Below are positions 36,279-49,017 of a stretch of DNA of 64,000 nt, piece by piece. Position numbers and translations under genes: made by a program. The DNA comes from Fomitopsis serialis (taxonomy: Eukaryota; Basidiomycota; Agaricomycetes; Polyporales; Fomitopsidaceae). The notes below the pieces were generated by a model. It was not told where the DNA came from. It saw only the letters and a program-made list of their open reading frames with translations, and did no database searches. The DNA is taken from assembly GCF_022376445.1 (NCBI RefSeq), contig NW_025954961.1, forward strand, positions 744,001 through 808,000. Reading direction: 5' to 3'. The stretch's first letter is position 1, and every line of letters starts with the position of its first letter.

Positions 36279-38390
36279 TCAGTCCTCTTCCTCCTGGACC
36301 ATCCCGATCTCGAACTCCCGCAGATGTCCCACCGAGAACCCTGCGCCGCGGCGGAGACGTACTTGACAAGCGCATGACGCCTCGTCGCGGAGGACGAGCA
36401 GGAGCCGGTTGAACCCAGGCTGGACGTCAGGAGCGTGCCCGAATCGTCCTCGTCGTCATCGGAGTCCTCGTTCATCGCTTCGGGGTCAGTATGGCCAGTG
36501 CCATTGCCATTACCGTGGACATTCGAGGCTCCGTGGCCATTGCTCTCGCCATTGGCAGTGCCGTTCGTCTTTTTTGTCTTTGAGCCAGACCGGTAGACGG
36601 CCGGATCATCCTCCTCGTCATGAGGAGCCATATAACACTGTGAGATGATACCAGTGAGACACCCATACATCGAACATATTGGGCACCGAACTTACCTCCC
36701 AACCACCCCACTCACCGCTCTGCCACCCGCTCAGCGTCTCCTCCTCGTTCTCCTCCGCATCCCGTTCAAGTCTGCTGCGTTAAACTGCGGCGTCAGACCG
36801 AGCACGACGTCGAGCCTCGTCTCCTTCGTCTCCCCGTCGCGAGCGTGTAGTCCAAGCCCGGCCGGAACCGCCGCGCCATGACCGAGTACCGCAGGGGAAG
36901 CAAGCTCGAGACGATCGCGAGCCACGCGCGGAAGGACGCGCTCGGGAAGAGCTCGTCTGCAGTGCGCGCACGATCTCGTCCGGCTCGCTGTGCGCCCACC
37001 GCGGGTCCGCCTTGCTGCTCGTCCCGCTCGCGGCCTCGCGCAGCGTGCTGTACCGCCATTTGTGCGGGGGCCCTTTGAGGGTCCACGCGCCCTGTGCGCC
37101 GGCTGTGTGCGGCGGGAGGAGTGTCGGGCGGGAGGGACCGAGCCCGTCGGCTGCGTCTTCGGCGCGGAGCCCGGAATCGAGCCTGGCGGCGAGCGGTGCG
37201 CAGAGGAGCTCGTGCAGCTCGAGCGAGGACTCATCGAGGAAGCGCTGCGAGAGGGCCTTCATTGTCCGCGGCTGGAGGTAGACGGGGTTGAGGAACTCGG
37301 AGAGGAAGGAGATGTCGGATTCCGAGAGGGGCTCGGAGGGAAGAGGAGGATCGACGCTGTCGGGGTACGACTTGAAGTCAGTCGATGTCGACGTCTACAA
37401 ACGCGAAATCAGAATACCCCATAGTGGACAGGCGCGGGCGCACTTACGAGCTGCTCTCGTGAGCTCTTGAGCTCGGGCGGGTTGCTCTCCGGTATGTAGC
37501 CTTCCTCGCCTGGTTGTGCAGCATGGAACCACCCACTGATGCTTAGCCTCTCCCGGCCATCCTCCCCCTCGCCGACGACTACTTCCTCCACCGAATGGAA
37601 ACTCCGGCCAGGCTGCACCTCGAAGAAGATGAACTGATTCCAGCTCGGAGGGATGCTCTTGCTCGGTGCAGGCTCAGGCTCGAGTGTGCCGTCCGGACCG
37701 GGCTTCGTCGGGTAGAGCTCGAGGGCACCACCCCACTCCTTCTGCCAGCCCATGTAGTGCGGCAGCGGCATGTAGAGGATGTACGACACCCGCCGTGTGC
37801 CGATGACATCGTCGTGGTTCAGGAGATGGCAGGACTTCGAGTAGGACACGATCGACATGTCCTGCTTCGTGCCGGAGAGGGGCCCACAGCCGGTGACCGC
37901 GCGGAGGAACGAGCGGAATTTTGCAGAGTAGAGGGCATCGCGGAGGGTGAGGAGGCTCGGGAGGAGGGCGCGCTGCTCGTCGGTGAGAAAGGAGAGCGAG
38001 GCGAGGTCGCCGGTCTGCTTGACCTGCACGCGATATACATTTCAACGATCCTATCTGGCAGGCCAGGAAGTTTCTGGGCACACAAACCTTGTAGATGTCC
38101 GTCTCCTTTTCCGCGAAGCTCAGCTCGGACAGCGCCTCGTCCTTCACATTCTGGAGGAGCTCGTCCTGGAAGAGCTTGTCGACGACGACATGTCTGTATG
38201 GCTGGCTGGTCTCGTACTCGGTATGGAGGCGGTGGATGTTGGTAGGGGTGAAGAGATCGTTCGCAAAGCGCTCCGCCACGGCGTCGGGGTTGGAGATATG
38301 GCTCAACTTCAACCTCTTCAGCAGGGCGGGCTCGGCATCCTTCTCCGCGGTGGGCGCGGGACTCTCAGAGCGGGCATGGGTGCGGACCAT
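36279..38390 (-). CDS. Prolyl 3,4-dihydroxylase Tpa1/Ofd1 (OGFOD1-like 2OG-Fe(II) oxygenase)
   Basis: 2-oxoglutarate and iron-dependent oxygenase that hydroxylates ribosomal protein uS12 and, in some fungi, controls sterol or hypoxia signalling. ATG at 38390. The N-terminal part has RFANDLFTPTNIHRLHTEYE and PYRHVVVDKLFQDELLQNVK. After an intron the catalytic domain shows HLLNHDDVIGTRRVSYILYM with the iron-binding His-x-Asp, and GRSFHSVEEVVV with the distal His. The second, non-catalytic domain reads ISFLSEFLNPVYLQ.. and ends VKYVSAAAQGSRWDICG..MVQEEED. A Gly-Asn-Ser-rich linker lies near 36.47-36.57 kb. The C-terminal half (36.3-37.3 kb) changes frame several times, consistent with the single-base losses seen in neighbouring genes. 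Confidence 0.85.
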
Positions 38391-39092
38391 GGCGGGGGCG
38401 ATTCGACTCGGGATATGGAATAGAGCGACCGGCTCGTGTCTTATTTTGGGCCCGGGGCCAGTCAGGTGCCAGAGGAGCTGCTGTGTGCGACGAAGGTATC
38501 GGCCGGTTTATGCGCGAATATGGGGCTTGGAACACGAAGCAGATGCCTCGAGAGAAGAGCTGGGAGGCGGTGAGTATATGTCGGTGCGGCTGGAAGTCTC
38601 GGCCAGACCAGACTGGGGCTGCTAGGCTCAGCATGCTCCTGCGTAACTGAATGGTTTGCGAGGCCAAGCGCCCCGGTTTTCTCACTCTGTGATCCAGTCC
38701 ACCCCTGTGCGAATAGCCAACTTTGTAAAATCGTCGTTCGGTCGTGTGCAGTCACCGCGGCTTAGAGATTGTGAAATATTAAGGAGACACTCAAAGACAT
38801 CTTCTAGGCTCTTTCCTGTTTCAGCTGCGGAACGCGCGGATGTGGCAACGCGGACGGCCAAGGGCCTGGAACTTACACAATTGACAACATCCAGACTGCC
38901 ACCATTTTGTTGCTATGCTGTGCCATTCATCCACCTTAGCAACGCTAGTCACCACCCAGTCGACAGCAGTCGTTCATGTCCAGGCCTTAGTATGAGTTCA
39001 TACAAAGTACATATAGCAAAGGACCTACAAGGCTACACACAATCAATATGCTCCCCTCCAAATACTGCCAACGTGCGCGACCGACATTGGGC
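38391..39092. other. Intergenic between RBR 3' end and Tpa1/Ofd1 promoter
   Basis: 702 bp, expected to hold the Tpa1/Ofd1 promoter and the RBR 3' UTR. No recognisable gene, RNA or repeat. Confidence 0.5.
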
Positions 39093-41487
39093 TCAACGTC
39101 GTATCAAAATGGGACATCTTTGGTAGTGCGAAGCCTTGGCCTGTTGAATGACATCTGGCCGTACATCCTGAGTTGTTATCTCGCCGCAGCGGTAGCAAAA
39201 ATGTCTGTGGTGTGTCAATCCGGCTTCGTTAGATCACTGTTCACTTCAGAGTGAAATATACGTATACGTACGTGTTGCATCCCGGGGACGGACACTAAGG
39301 TTAGCAATAGCATCATGTCAGCGTATTGACACTCCCAAACCTAGACGTTCCCTGAGTTGTGCTCACCGTCATGTGGTTGCAGCCAGCGATCTTCTCGGCC
39401 GGTGTCTGGCATCCTGCGTAGAACAGTGTTATTTCAAAGCGTTGCAAGTGACCGTATGGGTTTCTGAGCTTGGAACTTGCCTGGACAGTATCTCCATCCT
39501 TGTTCTTGCATGAGATGTTGCAATTCGGATGTGCCGTCACACGAGTGCTTCGGCCCACCGTCAACGACTTCCTGGGAGCATTGCTTGCACCATTGATAGC
39601 GACAGCCCGGCAAAGGACATATCAGAATATCAGTAGTCGCGAACTCCGCCTTGTCGACGAACATAGCGTTCTGCACCTACAGTAGATCGTACATCAAGTA
39701 TGTCATAGGTACAAGTAGGAAGAGCATACTTACTTGCGACAATGTAACTCAACCGAGAACGCGGCCATTTGCATCTCGTTGAACGTCTTGTATTGCTCCT
39801 CTGTCAGACCGAGCTGCTGCACAAGCAATCGTCTACCACTGAGACGCGAGTCAGTGAGGCGATCATCCTCAAGCTCGAAATAAACGCACCTCCAAACTCC
39901 CCTTTCTCTGTGCCTGCAACGCACGACGGACAGAAGATGGGTACTGGTGTTCCTCGATCTTTGCCGCAATGCAGCCGCTGATGCAGTCTCTGCAGAATTG
40001 ATGTCCGCATGGTTCAACCTTTGCAACGTCATCGATAGAGCATGTCTCAAAACAGATGGCGCAGTGAAATGGGCTCATATGTGCCGATTTCAAGGCTTCC
40101 CTTTCGCGAGCTAGATGCGAATGCTCGCTGTCGAATTCTCGTTGCAACGCTGCAGCGAAGCTCGCATCATGGTCACCATGTCAGACTGACATCCCGGTGG
40201 ACCGGACTGGGTCTAGAAAGACCGGACCTCTGACCAGAGTAGCGGCAGGAGCGATCCTCGGCTTAGAGCCGGACGCACTGGCGATTGCTCCTTGTCAGAT
40301 CAACCCAGATCCTTGACAAGTAAACGTGTTACGCACTACGAAGAATCATTCCGGCCCACCGCGTTGAAGTACCCGCGCCCCCACTGTAGCCAGCCGGGGT
40401 CATTTCTCGTAGGAATGTTCTTGGTTCGAGCTTCGTTGATTCTGTCATCCGCAAAGTACCCTTGTGGACGCTTGTCATCTCTACGCGATCGTTGTTGAAT
40501 CTGCGCGTGGAGCCCTACGACTTGGTTCTCCAGTGAGGTGACCCTACTTGTAAGCGCGTCTTCTCCATCGACAGGTCTTGGTTCTGGCCCTCCAGCTCCG
40601 ACACTTTGCCTTCAGCGAGAGGATATCGACGCTAGCCTCCAGGGTCGCATCTTCCAGGTCCTTCGACGTGAATGGCATCTCGCGAGCTGCGAAGATGTGT
40701 GCGGAGAACTGCGCCAGATACTGGACCTGCCACTGAGCTTCGTCGTCAGCCAGTAGGCTCTCGTCGAAGCTCATAAGCTGCGCGAGGTACGATGCTGCAT
40801 CGTCGAGCGATTTGAAGATGATGAAGGCAGCACCGTCGGGGTGATCCGGGCGCGGATGTGAGTCGTAAACCACGAAGGTGTCCTTACCCGCCCTCGTTGT
40901 GACGAGCTTCAAGCAGGAAATAATCTCTGGGGGCCGAGTGATCACAACACTGGCCGAAGCCCCGATTGTCTGCGTCGTCTGCGAGAGGCGCCTGTGATAG
41001 AGTGTAACGAATTCAGGTTCAAATGGTGTTGACGCAATGTAATACATACGACAGGACTTGTTTGAATTCTTGGAGTCTAGACCGACCGTAGGAAGAATGC
41101 AGCAGCTTGAGCGACTTGTGGAATATTGGCGTCTTATATATGTCACTGACACTCAGATGCGCTGTTTGAGACCACCGTGAGCATGGCCGCAGGATTTCCT
41201 GTGGGATCAGCTTAGTTAATGCGCGTACGAAGGCCCGAGCATTGAATTACTTCTGTAATGTCATCTTGGATCATCTTGTCCAGGATGTCGTCGTCCCGAC
41301 TCGGAGACTCCTCATCCAGCGATCCCCCTTGTTCCAGACCCAAAACTACTCGGGCGCAGTTGAGCGCGGCAAGTCCACATGAGGACCCACCACCACCGTT
41401 CTCACTATACTGCCCCCTCCCGGCATAACAGACAAGGTGATCATGGACATGCGCGTAAGTGGTGGGTTTAGCGACCTCGGGTGCCAT
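39093..41487 (-). CDS. RBR-type E3 ubiquitin ligase with protease-like N-terminal region
   Basis: RING-between-RING ligase, which passes ubiquitin through a Cys in RING2. RING1 is CAICFETCSIDDVAKVEPCG..HQFCRDC. IBR is LHCRKCQNAMFV..ILICPLPGCRYQWCKQC. RING2, completed over two introns, is YCPGCQTPAEKIAGCNHMTC then CNTHFCYRCGE; the GC before NHM is the predicted catalytic Cys. The end is KASHYQRCPILIRR. A coiled coil (LKAKVSELEGQNQDLSMEK) precedes RING1. The N-terminal 270 residues form a separate region: GGGGSSCGLAALNCARVV (Cys37), SVSDIYKTPIFHKSLKLLHS and FVVYDSHPRPDHPDGAAFII. This RBR architecture is common and expanded in mushrooms. ATG 41487 (MAPEVAKPTTY) is chosen. No frame breaks were found at the junctions I joined. 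Confidence 0.87.
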
Positions 41488-42994
41488 GGTGCAGTAGAGA
41501 AGTAACGAGGAGCGACAGGCGAGCTGAAGAAGGGAGGGCGGCAGCTGACGAATTATAGGCTGGCTCGACCGCAGATCATTCATTCCCGCTAACGGTTCGA
41601 GACGGCCCGCATAAGGTTCTGTCATGCGCCCACAGATGCAGCGCTGCATGTTTCTCCTGCATGAGCCTTCCATCCTGAGGCCTGACGGATCTAGAGTGCA
41701 TTAAACCTATTCACAATGCGACATTGGCATGCCACGTCCACGACGTCTTGGACCACATGGATCAAAAGACCCGGGAGCAGCACATACACGAGTTGTTGGC
41801 AATGCACCCCGTCTGGGAATTGGACTGAAGCCACTGTAGCCTTACATTCCTGTTTGCGATGCTATTTAGGCTTTCGAGAGCACGACAATGATGCCATCAC
41901 TTACCTAACCGACCAACCGTGCGGATCGTTAAGTAGCATCAACGAAAGTACCTTGGGAAGCTAGACTATGGCTGAGAGGGTTTGCGGTACGTAGTCATGG
42001 TTCGGAAAATAGGGGATTCAAGTTCAGCATCTTCACGTTGCCCTGTACTGCAGTTTCGTATCCATGTTCGGGCACAGCTTAGGGCGATCACTTGAGCTCC
42101 GTCCAGGTATTTGCATCCTGGCTTCTGACTGCGCGCAGAAGCGCACAATTCGTCAGAAATTGAGAAAGTTTGACGCACCACCACGTGTGTCAGACGGCCA
42201 ATCTGTACCTACCTGACAACAGTGACCCAGAGCGTGTTGGAGTAGATTTCACTACCGCAGACAGTCACCGAAGCCCAAATGAGGAGGCAGTGATGAGATG
42301 GCAATACACACTTTCCATGTCAAGTTTTGGTCCGATCAGTCGATTGTTTGGTGTGCCTTGCAGAGCGTGTACAGACATGCCAATGTGTGCGGGTGTGCTT
42401 CGGTTGAACACCAGGACAGGCGTGCTACAGACTTGATCCGTGTGGTCATGCTAGATACGGCGAGTACTCGCCATGGAAAGGCGACGGAGGGTTCGCTCAC
42501 ATTAGCTTTCATGGGCCATTTGAATAGCTGTGATAGCTATGAGTGAGTAGCATCTAGTCGAATCACAGACCCTCAAACCGCATACCTCCCAGGCAATTTC
42601 CACACATTACCGAAGTAGCACAACCTTGAATGGGTGTGACAAGAGTAGGTCTACGTGATGACTCTTTGAATGATCGGGTGGCCCAGATACTGATCCAGCG
42701 CATACAGCACAGGCTGACACTCCAGCAGACATTAATCGTACCCGAGTGCTTTGGGTGAGCTACTGAGGTCAAGCTGCGTAGAGTTCGCGATCGCTGCCGC
42801 AGTTCGTGGCTGGTCCAGCTTGGGTCCAGCGACGAACGAGCGCCCAGTGGCGGCGACCCATGCACGTGATTTCTCGCTGGTCGATCCTTCGCCCGATCAC
42901 ATCTTTCAGTGACGGACTGGGACTCGGAGACTCTGAGACTCACTTGCGCTCGTGCACTCTTCTGCATATTCTGCCATACTGGCATCCATTGAAC
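41488..42994. other. Intergenic between RBR ligase and Rtp1-like gene
   Basis: 1.5 kb with the promoters of two divergent genes. A short plus-strand frame near 41710-41828 reads HDVLDHMDQKTREQHIHELL and then stops; it looks protein-like but has no partner exons that I can find. Nothing else recognised. Confidence 0.4.
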
Positions 42995-45900
42995 ATGGAA
43001 CGCTTTGGAACCCATGATTTGCTTCGTGCAGGAGGAACTTTGCTAGGCTCCTTGCCGTCGGAAGCTCCGTCGAATGTCGCGGATGTCCTCAAGCAGAGGT
43101 TGACGCAATACTACGCGACCGTAGGAAGAGAGTTTCCAACGATGGACGAGACGCTTGAGGTCCTGCAGCTTCAGACTGCATTGGAAGCCCTGTACGTCTT
43201 GGAGTGCTTACAACGCGAGTGGAGTCGAGACGATGCTGCCTCTTCTCCGCAGGATGGCCCTTCGAACGCGAGCATAGGTTCGCGGGACCTGATACAGATT
43301 CGTACCCTCGTCTCGATTGTCTTCAGGTGGGGAGTCGAGCCACAGTTGGGCCGCGTCGCCAACGCCATTCCCGTGAAGAACGTGCCCAAGTCTCAGGTCC
43401 ATGCAGGAGCAAAGATTATCGACCTCACGGATGTCCCGGACGACTATGAGAGGCTGTCTGAAACTGTCTCTCGGCTGTTGCGTTTGTCATTCTCGAAGGA
43501 TGCACAGAGTTCCTTGCTGCAGACGGCGGTTACTTCTGCGCTGCTGAACAAGCACCTCGCAGACCTGCTCAAGCCATCTATCGTCCTAGGATGGTTGCCA
43601 AAGAATCTGGCCACGGACACCGTGAAACCTATCGACTCCGTCAGGCCGGCCGTGATGCAGCTTCTAGCTATGTGAGTCGCCGCGAAACGATCATGTCAGT
43701 CAGCGGTCGATGTTGACCTAGAAATGTTAGCTTGCCAGCTGCGCAGACCATAGCTGCCTTTGGCAGCATACTGTCAGACAACTCGATTACCCTTCCTATG
43801 TGCGAAAGTCTTGCGGATTTCTTCTGAGTCGTCAGCTGCTCCGGCCTGAAGGTGTAGCCGGTCTACTCACCGCAATGTTTGGCGAAGAAGACGTATCGGG
43901 CGAGGATGCGCCCCTCGAGAAACTGGAGCACGTCGCGCGCCTCCTGGATACTGTACCCGCAAGCATGAAACCAGAGGTCTGTAGTCTATGTTCAGACGTA
44001 TTGACTCTCCTAATACCGATACTTTGCCATAGGACTACTACACATCGTCGTCCCCCGGCTCCTTGCCATACTCTCCGCAGACCCGAATAGAGTCCCGCCA
44101 ACATACAGACGTGCCATCGCGTTCGCCCTCTCTCGCATGCTCGCGTCAGAAGAGATCAAAAAGACGACCACCGTTTCAAGCATTCTGCTGGCTCGCCTGC
44201 ACCGCCCTTCCTAAGTACCTCTCCAGATGTCCCCGCCGACGTCCATATTGAAAGTCACCCCAAGCTCCCGGCGCGGCGCCCGAGCCTACGCCGTCCGAGG
44301 CACTCGACATCCTCCAGACACTACTTACCAACGCCGACCCGTCGCCAACCTTCATTTCCAGCTTGTTGACGCCAATCGTACCTGCGCTATATGCCATTCT
44401 ATCGCATTGGAGGCGACCAAGGTGTCAGATCCCGCGCTGAAAGAGTCTGTTCGGGGATTCCTAGTAACCTGGGGCCGGGTCGTAAGCGCGAGCGAGGGAA
44501 TCGACGCGCTGTGGGAGGTGGTGCTAGGTGAAGGAGGCGAGTGGAAGGCCGACGTAGCAGGAAACCTAGCCAGGTCAGAAATGTACGTGCCCATCCTGCA
44601 GTTCGTACAGACGCGTGCTGATCGATCCTGTCAATAGCACCGAGCGCAGGCCGGCACTCTCGCTGTTCACCCCAGAAGACCTCAAGCGTGCGAGGAGTCT
44701 GGGGAGCTTGACACGGACGCGAACCTGTTCGACCTGCGTCCTGACCCCGCTCAGTTCGTTCGGTACTTGAAGTCGATCGAGCGGTCGGACGTCTCGTCGG
44801 AACTGTTTGTCAGGCTCCTCGAAGCGTATCGGGAGATGAAAGCCCAGTCTGCGAGCGACCCGCTGCAGTACGTGGCATTGTGTTTTGAGTCACTAACCGA
44901 GAGGATTTACGTGCCTTGAACAGGACATTGCTGTATCTTCAGCTCATCTTACAGATGCAAACGCAGCTGGCGACAGACGACTCGGCCTCGAGTATTCTTA
45001 ATAAGCCTGACCACATCCTCTCGTTCATCAAGCACGCCCTCGAGTCAGCGGTGTCTCCTGCGGCACCACCGGCGAAGACGAAAGCCGCGCGAATGGCAAG
45101 GGCTGCACCTGGAGGACCTACGCATCGTTGAAGAAGAGGAGAACGAGGTTCCGAATAGAAGAGGGTGACAGTGATGACGAAGGACCGAACTGGCGGGGTC
45201 GGGTGACGACGAGATGGTTGCCACGTCGGTAAACCTCCTCCTGTCGATCCTCGAAGGTATGCGCCGTATATTAGATACGTTTCATTGCTCATGCTCATAT
45301 GTACGGTACAGCGCACCCCGATCTATCTGCCAGAACCGCCCCGAACTGAACGACATCTTCTCCCTACTCGAACCGCTATCCAAGGACTCATCGGACACCA
45401 TTCGGCCGCTCGCTCGAGAAGCGCGTATGGTCATGACCGCGCGCCTCGCATCGGCCTCCGCGCAAAGCAGCTCCCGCAAGTCCAGGAAGTCGAGCGGCGA
45501 CGAAGAGACACCCCAAGAGACCTACCAAAAGGCGCTAAACTCCTGCAAGATCCCTGTTACCCGTACGCGCGCATGGCTTGCTCCTCCTTCGGAACCTCGT
45601 CGCCGCGCGTCGTTCAACCCCGGAGCTGGGCGACGCACTTGAAGGAGCCCGTGCTGGATCGCGCGCTCGTGCCCGGGATTCTCAGCATTTTCTGCAGAGC
45701 GTGCAGGATGATGATAGTTATATGTACCTGAACGCGGTGCAAGGTCTGTCGGCGATGGTGGACGGGTACGGGAAGGAGGTGCTTCGCGGGCTCGTGCGGA
45801 CGTATTGCGAGGGCACGGAAGGTGTGGGGAAGGGGGATCATGACGCGGCAGGAAGTGGACACGCGCACGCGGGTGGGGAGGCACTTGGACAGGTCGTGCG

Positions 45901-46564
45901 GCGGTGTGGGGATGCGCTGCCTGCATACGGTGAGCGTGCATTCGCCTGTCACGGTGCATATGATGTTCATGGCGTTGTGTGAGTGCAGTTGATATTCTGG
46001 TGCCGCCGCTGTTCAGAGTGGCGCGGACGTCAGACCTGCCGACTACGCTGAGGACATCGGCCATATCCCTTCTAGCGCTGTGTGCGAAGACAAATTCGCT
46101 GGCGCTGCTTCCGTACGCAGCGGATCTCGCGGAAGCAATGGTCGACCTGCTGCAGGTGGAGACGGTTCCCGCGACGCAGGGCCAGCGGCGTCCTCCCCGC
46201 AAAGATGGACAGGCACTCGATCCTGAACGCGAGGACAAAGGTACCGGCGATGAGAAGGAGGGAGATACACCGCCACCATATACGCCTGATACGATGGACG
46301 CTCAACCGACGTCGAGTAATCAAAATTCCCACCGCTGAGGCGCGCGGCACTGCACTTCATGACGCTGCTCATTCAGGCGTGTGCTACGCGGCTCTACGAC
46401 TCGGACGCGGGTGACGCACTCGCCTTCCGCCGAGACTCGTCAGTCGGGCGAAGACGACGCTCGGGTACGTTGCGGCGACGGACGAGGACGCGGTGGTGAG
46501 GGTGATGGCACGCGAGGCGCTGGAAGGGCTTGATCAGCTTGCGCAGGCAATATCACTGCAATAG
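42995..46564 (+). CDS. Rtp1/TANGO6-like HEAT-repeat protein (RNA polymerase II nuclear import)
   Basis: Cytosolic alpha-solenoid protein; Rtp1 in yeast helps assemble and import RNA polymerase II. It starts MERFGTHDLLRAGGTLLG. Helical repeats follow: VGREFPTMDETLEVLQLQTA, VHAGAKIIDLTDVPDDYERL, PEGVAGLLTAMFGEED. The conserved C-terminal part has YQKALKLLQDPLLPVRAHGL, LLLRNLVAARR, FLQSVQDDDSYMYLNAVQGL, VDGYGKEVLRGLVRTY and PTTLRTSAISLLALCAK, matching the two RTP1 C-terminal domains. It ends EALEGLDQLAQAISLQ. Several frame changes (for example about 44040, 44210, 44640-44720, 45110-45240 and 45540-45660) cannot all be introns and match the one-base-loss pattern elsewhere. Exact exon limits are therefore uncertain. 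Confidence 0.8.
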
Positions 46565-47121
46565 TTGGCGCGTAGGGGTCACTGGATCCGCGCACTGAGG
46601 CAATGGAGGCGCAGACAGGGCATGCCTGGTCGCCTGTCTTATCTCGTTGGCGTTGCGTGGAGAAATGTATGTGCGATATCCACGACCATACAGCACAAAA
46701 TGCGCTTGCGGGGCACCAGCGGCTGCTTGGGTGCGTACCGCGGACTATGCATGTATACTGGCGGACGTGTCGTTGGCCTGCTTGCGCTGGCGTGCGGGCG
46801 GTGGTCGGTGGTCGTGTGCGGGGGCGGCCGAGGCGATCGAGAAAATAATTTGGGGACAATCGCGATCGAGAATTCGAGGACGGTGCCTGGCGGTGGGCGG
46901 GCTCCGGTGGGCGAGGCACGGGCGCGGGCCAATCAGGTGCGCCAGAACGGCGGGCGCCAAGCGCGGACTGCCCGAAAAGGAGGCCGGCCCAGCGCAGGCA
47001 GATAGTGGACAGCCAGGACATATGGAGCCGTTTGGCTGCCATAGATAAGCTCCCCCCGCCATGCCCATATCCCTCTGCTCGCCGCCGCCCCTGCGCCCCA
47101 TCCGCCCTCTCTCTCCCCGCC
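46565..47121. other. Promoter region of the NCS1 permease
   Basis: 557 bp between two plus-strand genes. It contains two GATA-type motifs near its right end, annotated separately. No gene recognised. Confidence 0.45.
47000..47048 (+). promoter_or_regulatory. Two HGATAR motifs upstream of the purine-cytosine permease
   Basis: AGATAG at 47000-47005 and AGATAA at 47043-47048, the latter 74 bp before the ATG. HGATAR is the binding consensus of AreA/Nit2 GATA factors that activate nitrogen-scavenging genes, so nitrogen control is plausible. Such hexamers also occur by chance. Confidence 0.35.
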
Positions 47122-49017
47122 ATGAGCGCGTCCATCGAGAAGCAGGCGTCCGAAAGTTCCCATGAGCTCAAGAACAAGGACGTCGAGCACTAGTATGTCT
47201 CCTCTCCGTCCGCCAGCCGAAAACTTCACGCTCATCTTCTCACTGTCTCCCTAGCGTCGAGCCCGTAGGTGTCTCCGATGCCGTGGTCCCCCGGACCAAG
47301 TTCAGAAAGCTTTGGGCGATCGTCGACAAGCTCGATGCATATGGTGTCGAGGCGCAGGGCATCGAGCGGGTCCCCCCAGAAGCCCGGCCCCAGAAGTGTG
47401 CGTTTGCCCTCCAGATGCTGCCCGGCGGGGAGTTGACGCAACCAACTTGTAGCTGCCCTTGCACCCTTCTGGCTATGGCTCGCCGCCAACATGACCGTGA
47501 GTCGATGCCCCGGCGGATGTATGCGCGGAACTCAACGAACCACAGACGTCGACGTTCTCTCTCGGAACGCTCGCCAGCTCCATCTTCTACTTGGGCTTGC
47601 GTGAAGCCTGCCTGGTCATTCTCTTCTTCAACCTGCTTTGTACCATTCCTGTCGCATATTTCTCGACATGGGGTCCTAAGCTCGGTCTACGACAACTCAC
47701 GCTCTCCAGGTTTTCTTTCGGGTACCTCACTGTGCGTGCCAAGATGCTTCTATGCTACCAGCTCAGAATTGACTCCCGTTATCCACGCAGTCACTCATCC
47801 CCATCGTCCTGAACTGCATTGCTTGCGTCGGCTGGTCGGTCGTCAACTCGATTGTCGGCGCGCAGACACTCCGTGCAGTCAGCGATTCACATCAAATCCC
47901 TACGGCCGCGGCAATTATCGTTATTGCGATCGGCACCATTGCTGTCAGCTTCATGGGATACCGCGTTGTCCACCTGTATGAGAAGTACTCTTGGATTCCG
48001 GTTCGTACTCCGTTGTGTTGTTGCTGTTGCGGCTACCCGGTGCTGACGACTTTCTGAAGGTCGCCATCATCTTTATCATCTACCTCGGTCAAATTGCACG
48101 GTTCGCGGACGCAGGCCCGTGGGGTGGTACGGGTGCCGTCGAAGCCGGCAACGTACTGTCTTTTGCCGCTGCAGTTGGTGAGTGGACAACTGTCCAGAGT
48201 AATTACAACATCGTAGCTAATCGTCTTTGAAGCCGGCTTCGCCCTGGGTTGGACCTCCGTTGCGGCAGATTACACCGTCCGCATGCCAGAGGACATGCCT
48301 GCCATCAAGATATTTATCTGGACGTACATTGGCCTCAACATCCCCCTTATCCTTGTGGAGTGTCTCGGTGCTGCCGCGATGACGACGCTCAAGGCGAAGA
48401 CGACCTGGGGTGATGCTTATGCTGCTCAATCCGTCGGTGGCCTGCTCGGTGCAGGCCTGACAGGCCCTATGGGCGGCTTCGGCCGATTCCTGCTCGTCAT
48501 CCTCTCGCTCTCCATCATCGCCAACAACATCCCGAACATCTACTCGCTCGCGCTCACCTTCCAGAACATCCACCCGTACGCGCAGGCGATCCCGCGTGTG
48601 TTCATTGTCATCATCGGCTCCGTCGTGTACATCGTCCTCGCGATCGTCGGCGCGAGCCACTTCGAGGAGTGGCTCAACACGCTGCTCACGGTCCTCGCCT
48701 ATTGGCTCGCGATCTTCGTGGCGATCCTCCTCGAGGAGCACCTCATCTTCCGGCGCGGCCGCTGGGCGAACTACGAGCCGGACGACTACAACAACTGGCG
48801 GAAGCTCCCGCTCGGCGTTGCGTCGTTCGTCGCGCTCGGGTGCGGTATCGCGGGCGCGGTGTTGGGCATGGCGCAGACGTGGTATGTCGGTCAGATCGCC
48901 AGGCATATCGGCGACCCGATTTTTGGAGGTGACATTGGCTTCGAACTGAGCTTCGCGTTCTCGGCGGTGGTGTACCTGCCGCTGCGGTATATCGAGAAGA
49001 AGTACTGGGGGTATTGA
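47122..49017 (+). CDS. NCS1 purine-cytosine permease (Fcy2-like)
   Basis: Plasma-membrane proton symporter for purines and cytosine, of the nucleobase:cation symporter-1 family. It starts MSASIEKQASESSHELKNKD; after an intron comes VPRTKFRKLWAIVDKLDAYG and GVEAQGIERVPPEAR, the usual Fcy2-type N-terminal region. Membrane segments include MTVSTFSLGTLASSIFYLGL, RFSFGYLTSLIPIVLNCIAC, IPTAAAIIVIAIGTIAVSFM, YRVVHLYEKYSWIP, FALGWTSVAADYTVRMPED and FGRFLLVILSLSIIANNIPN, with about twelve predicted in all. The C-terminus has HLIFRRGRWANYEPDDYNNW and LPLRYIEKKYWGY. Four to six introns, all in the first half; the 3' 770 bp is a single exon. No frame breaks seen. Confidence 0.92.
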
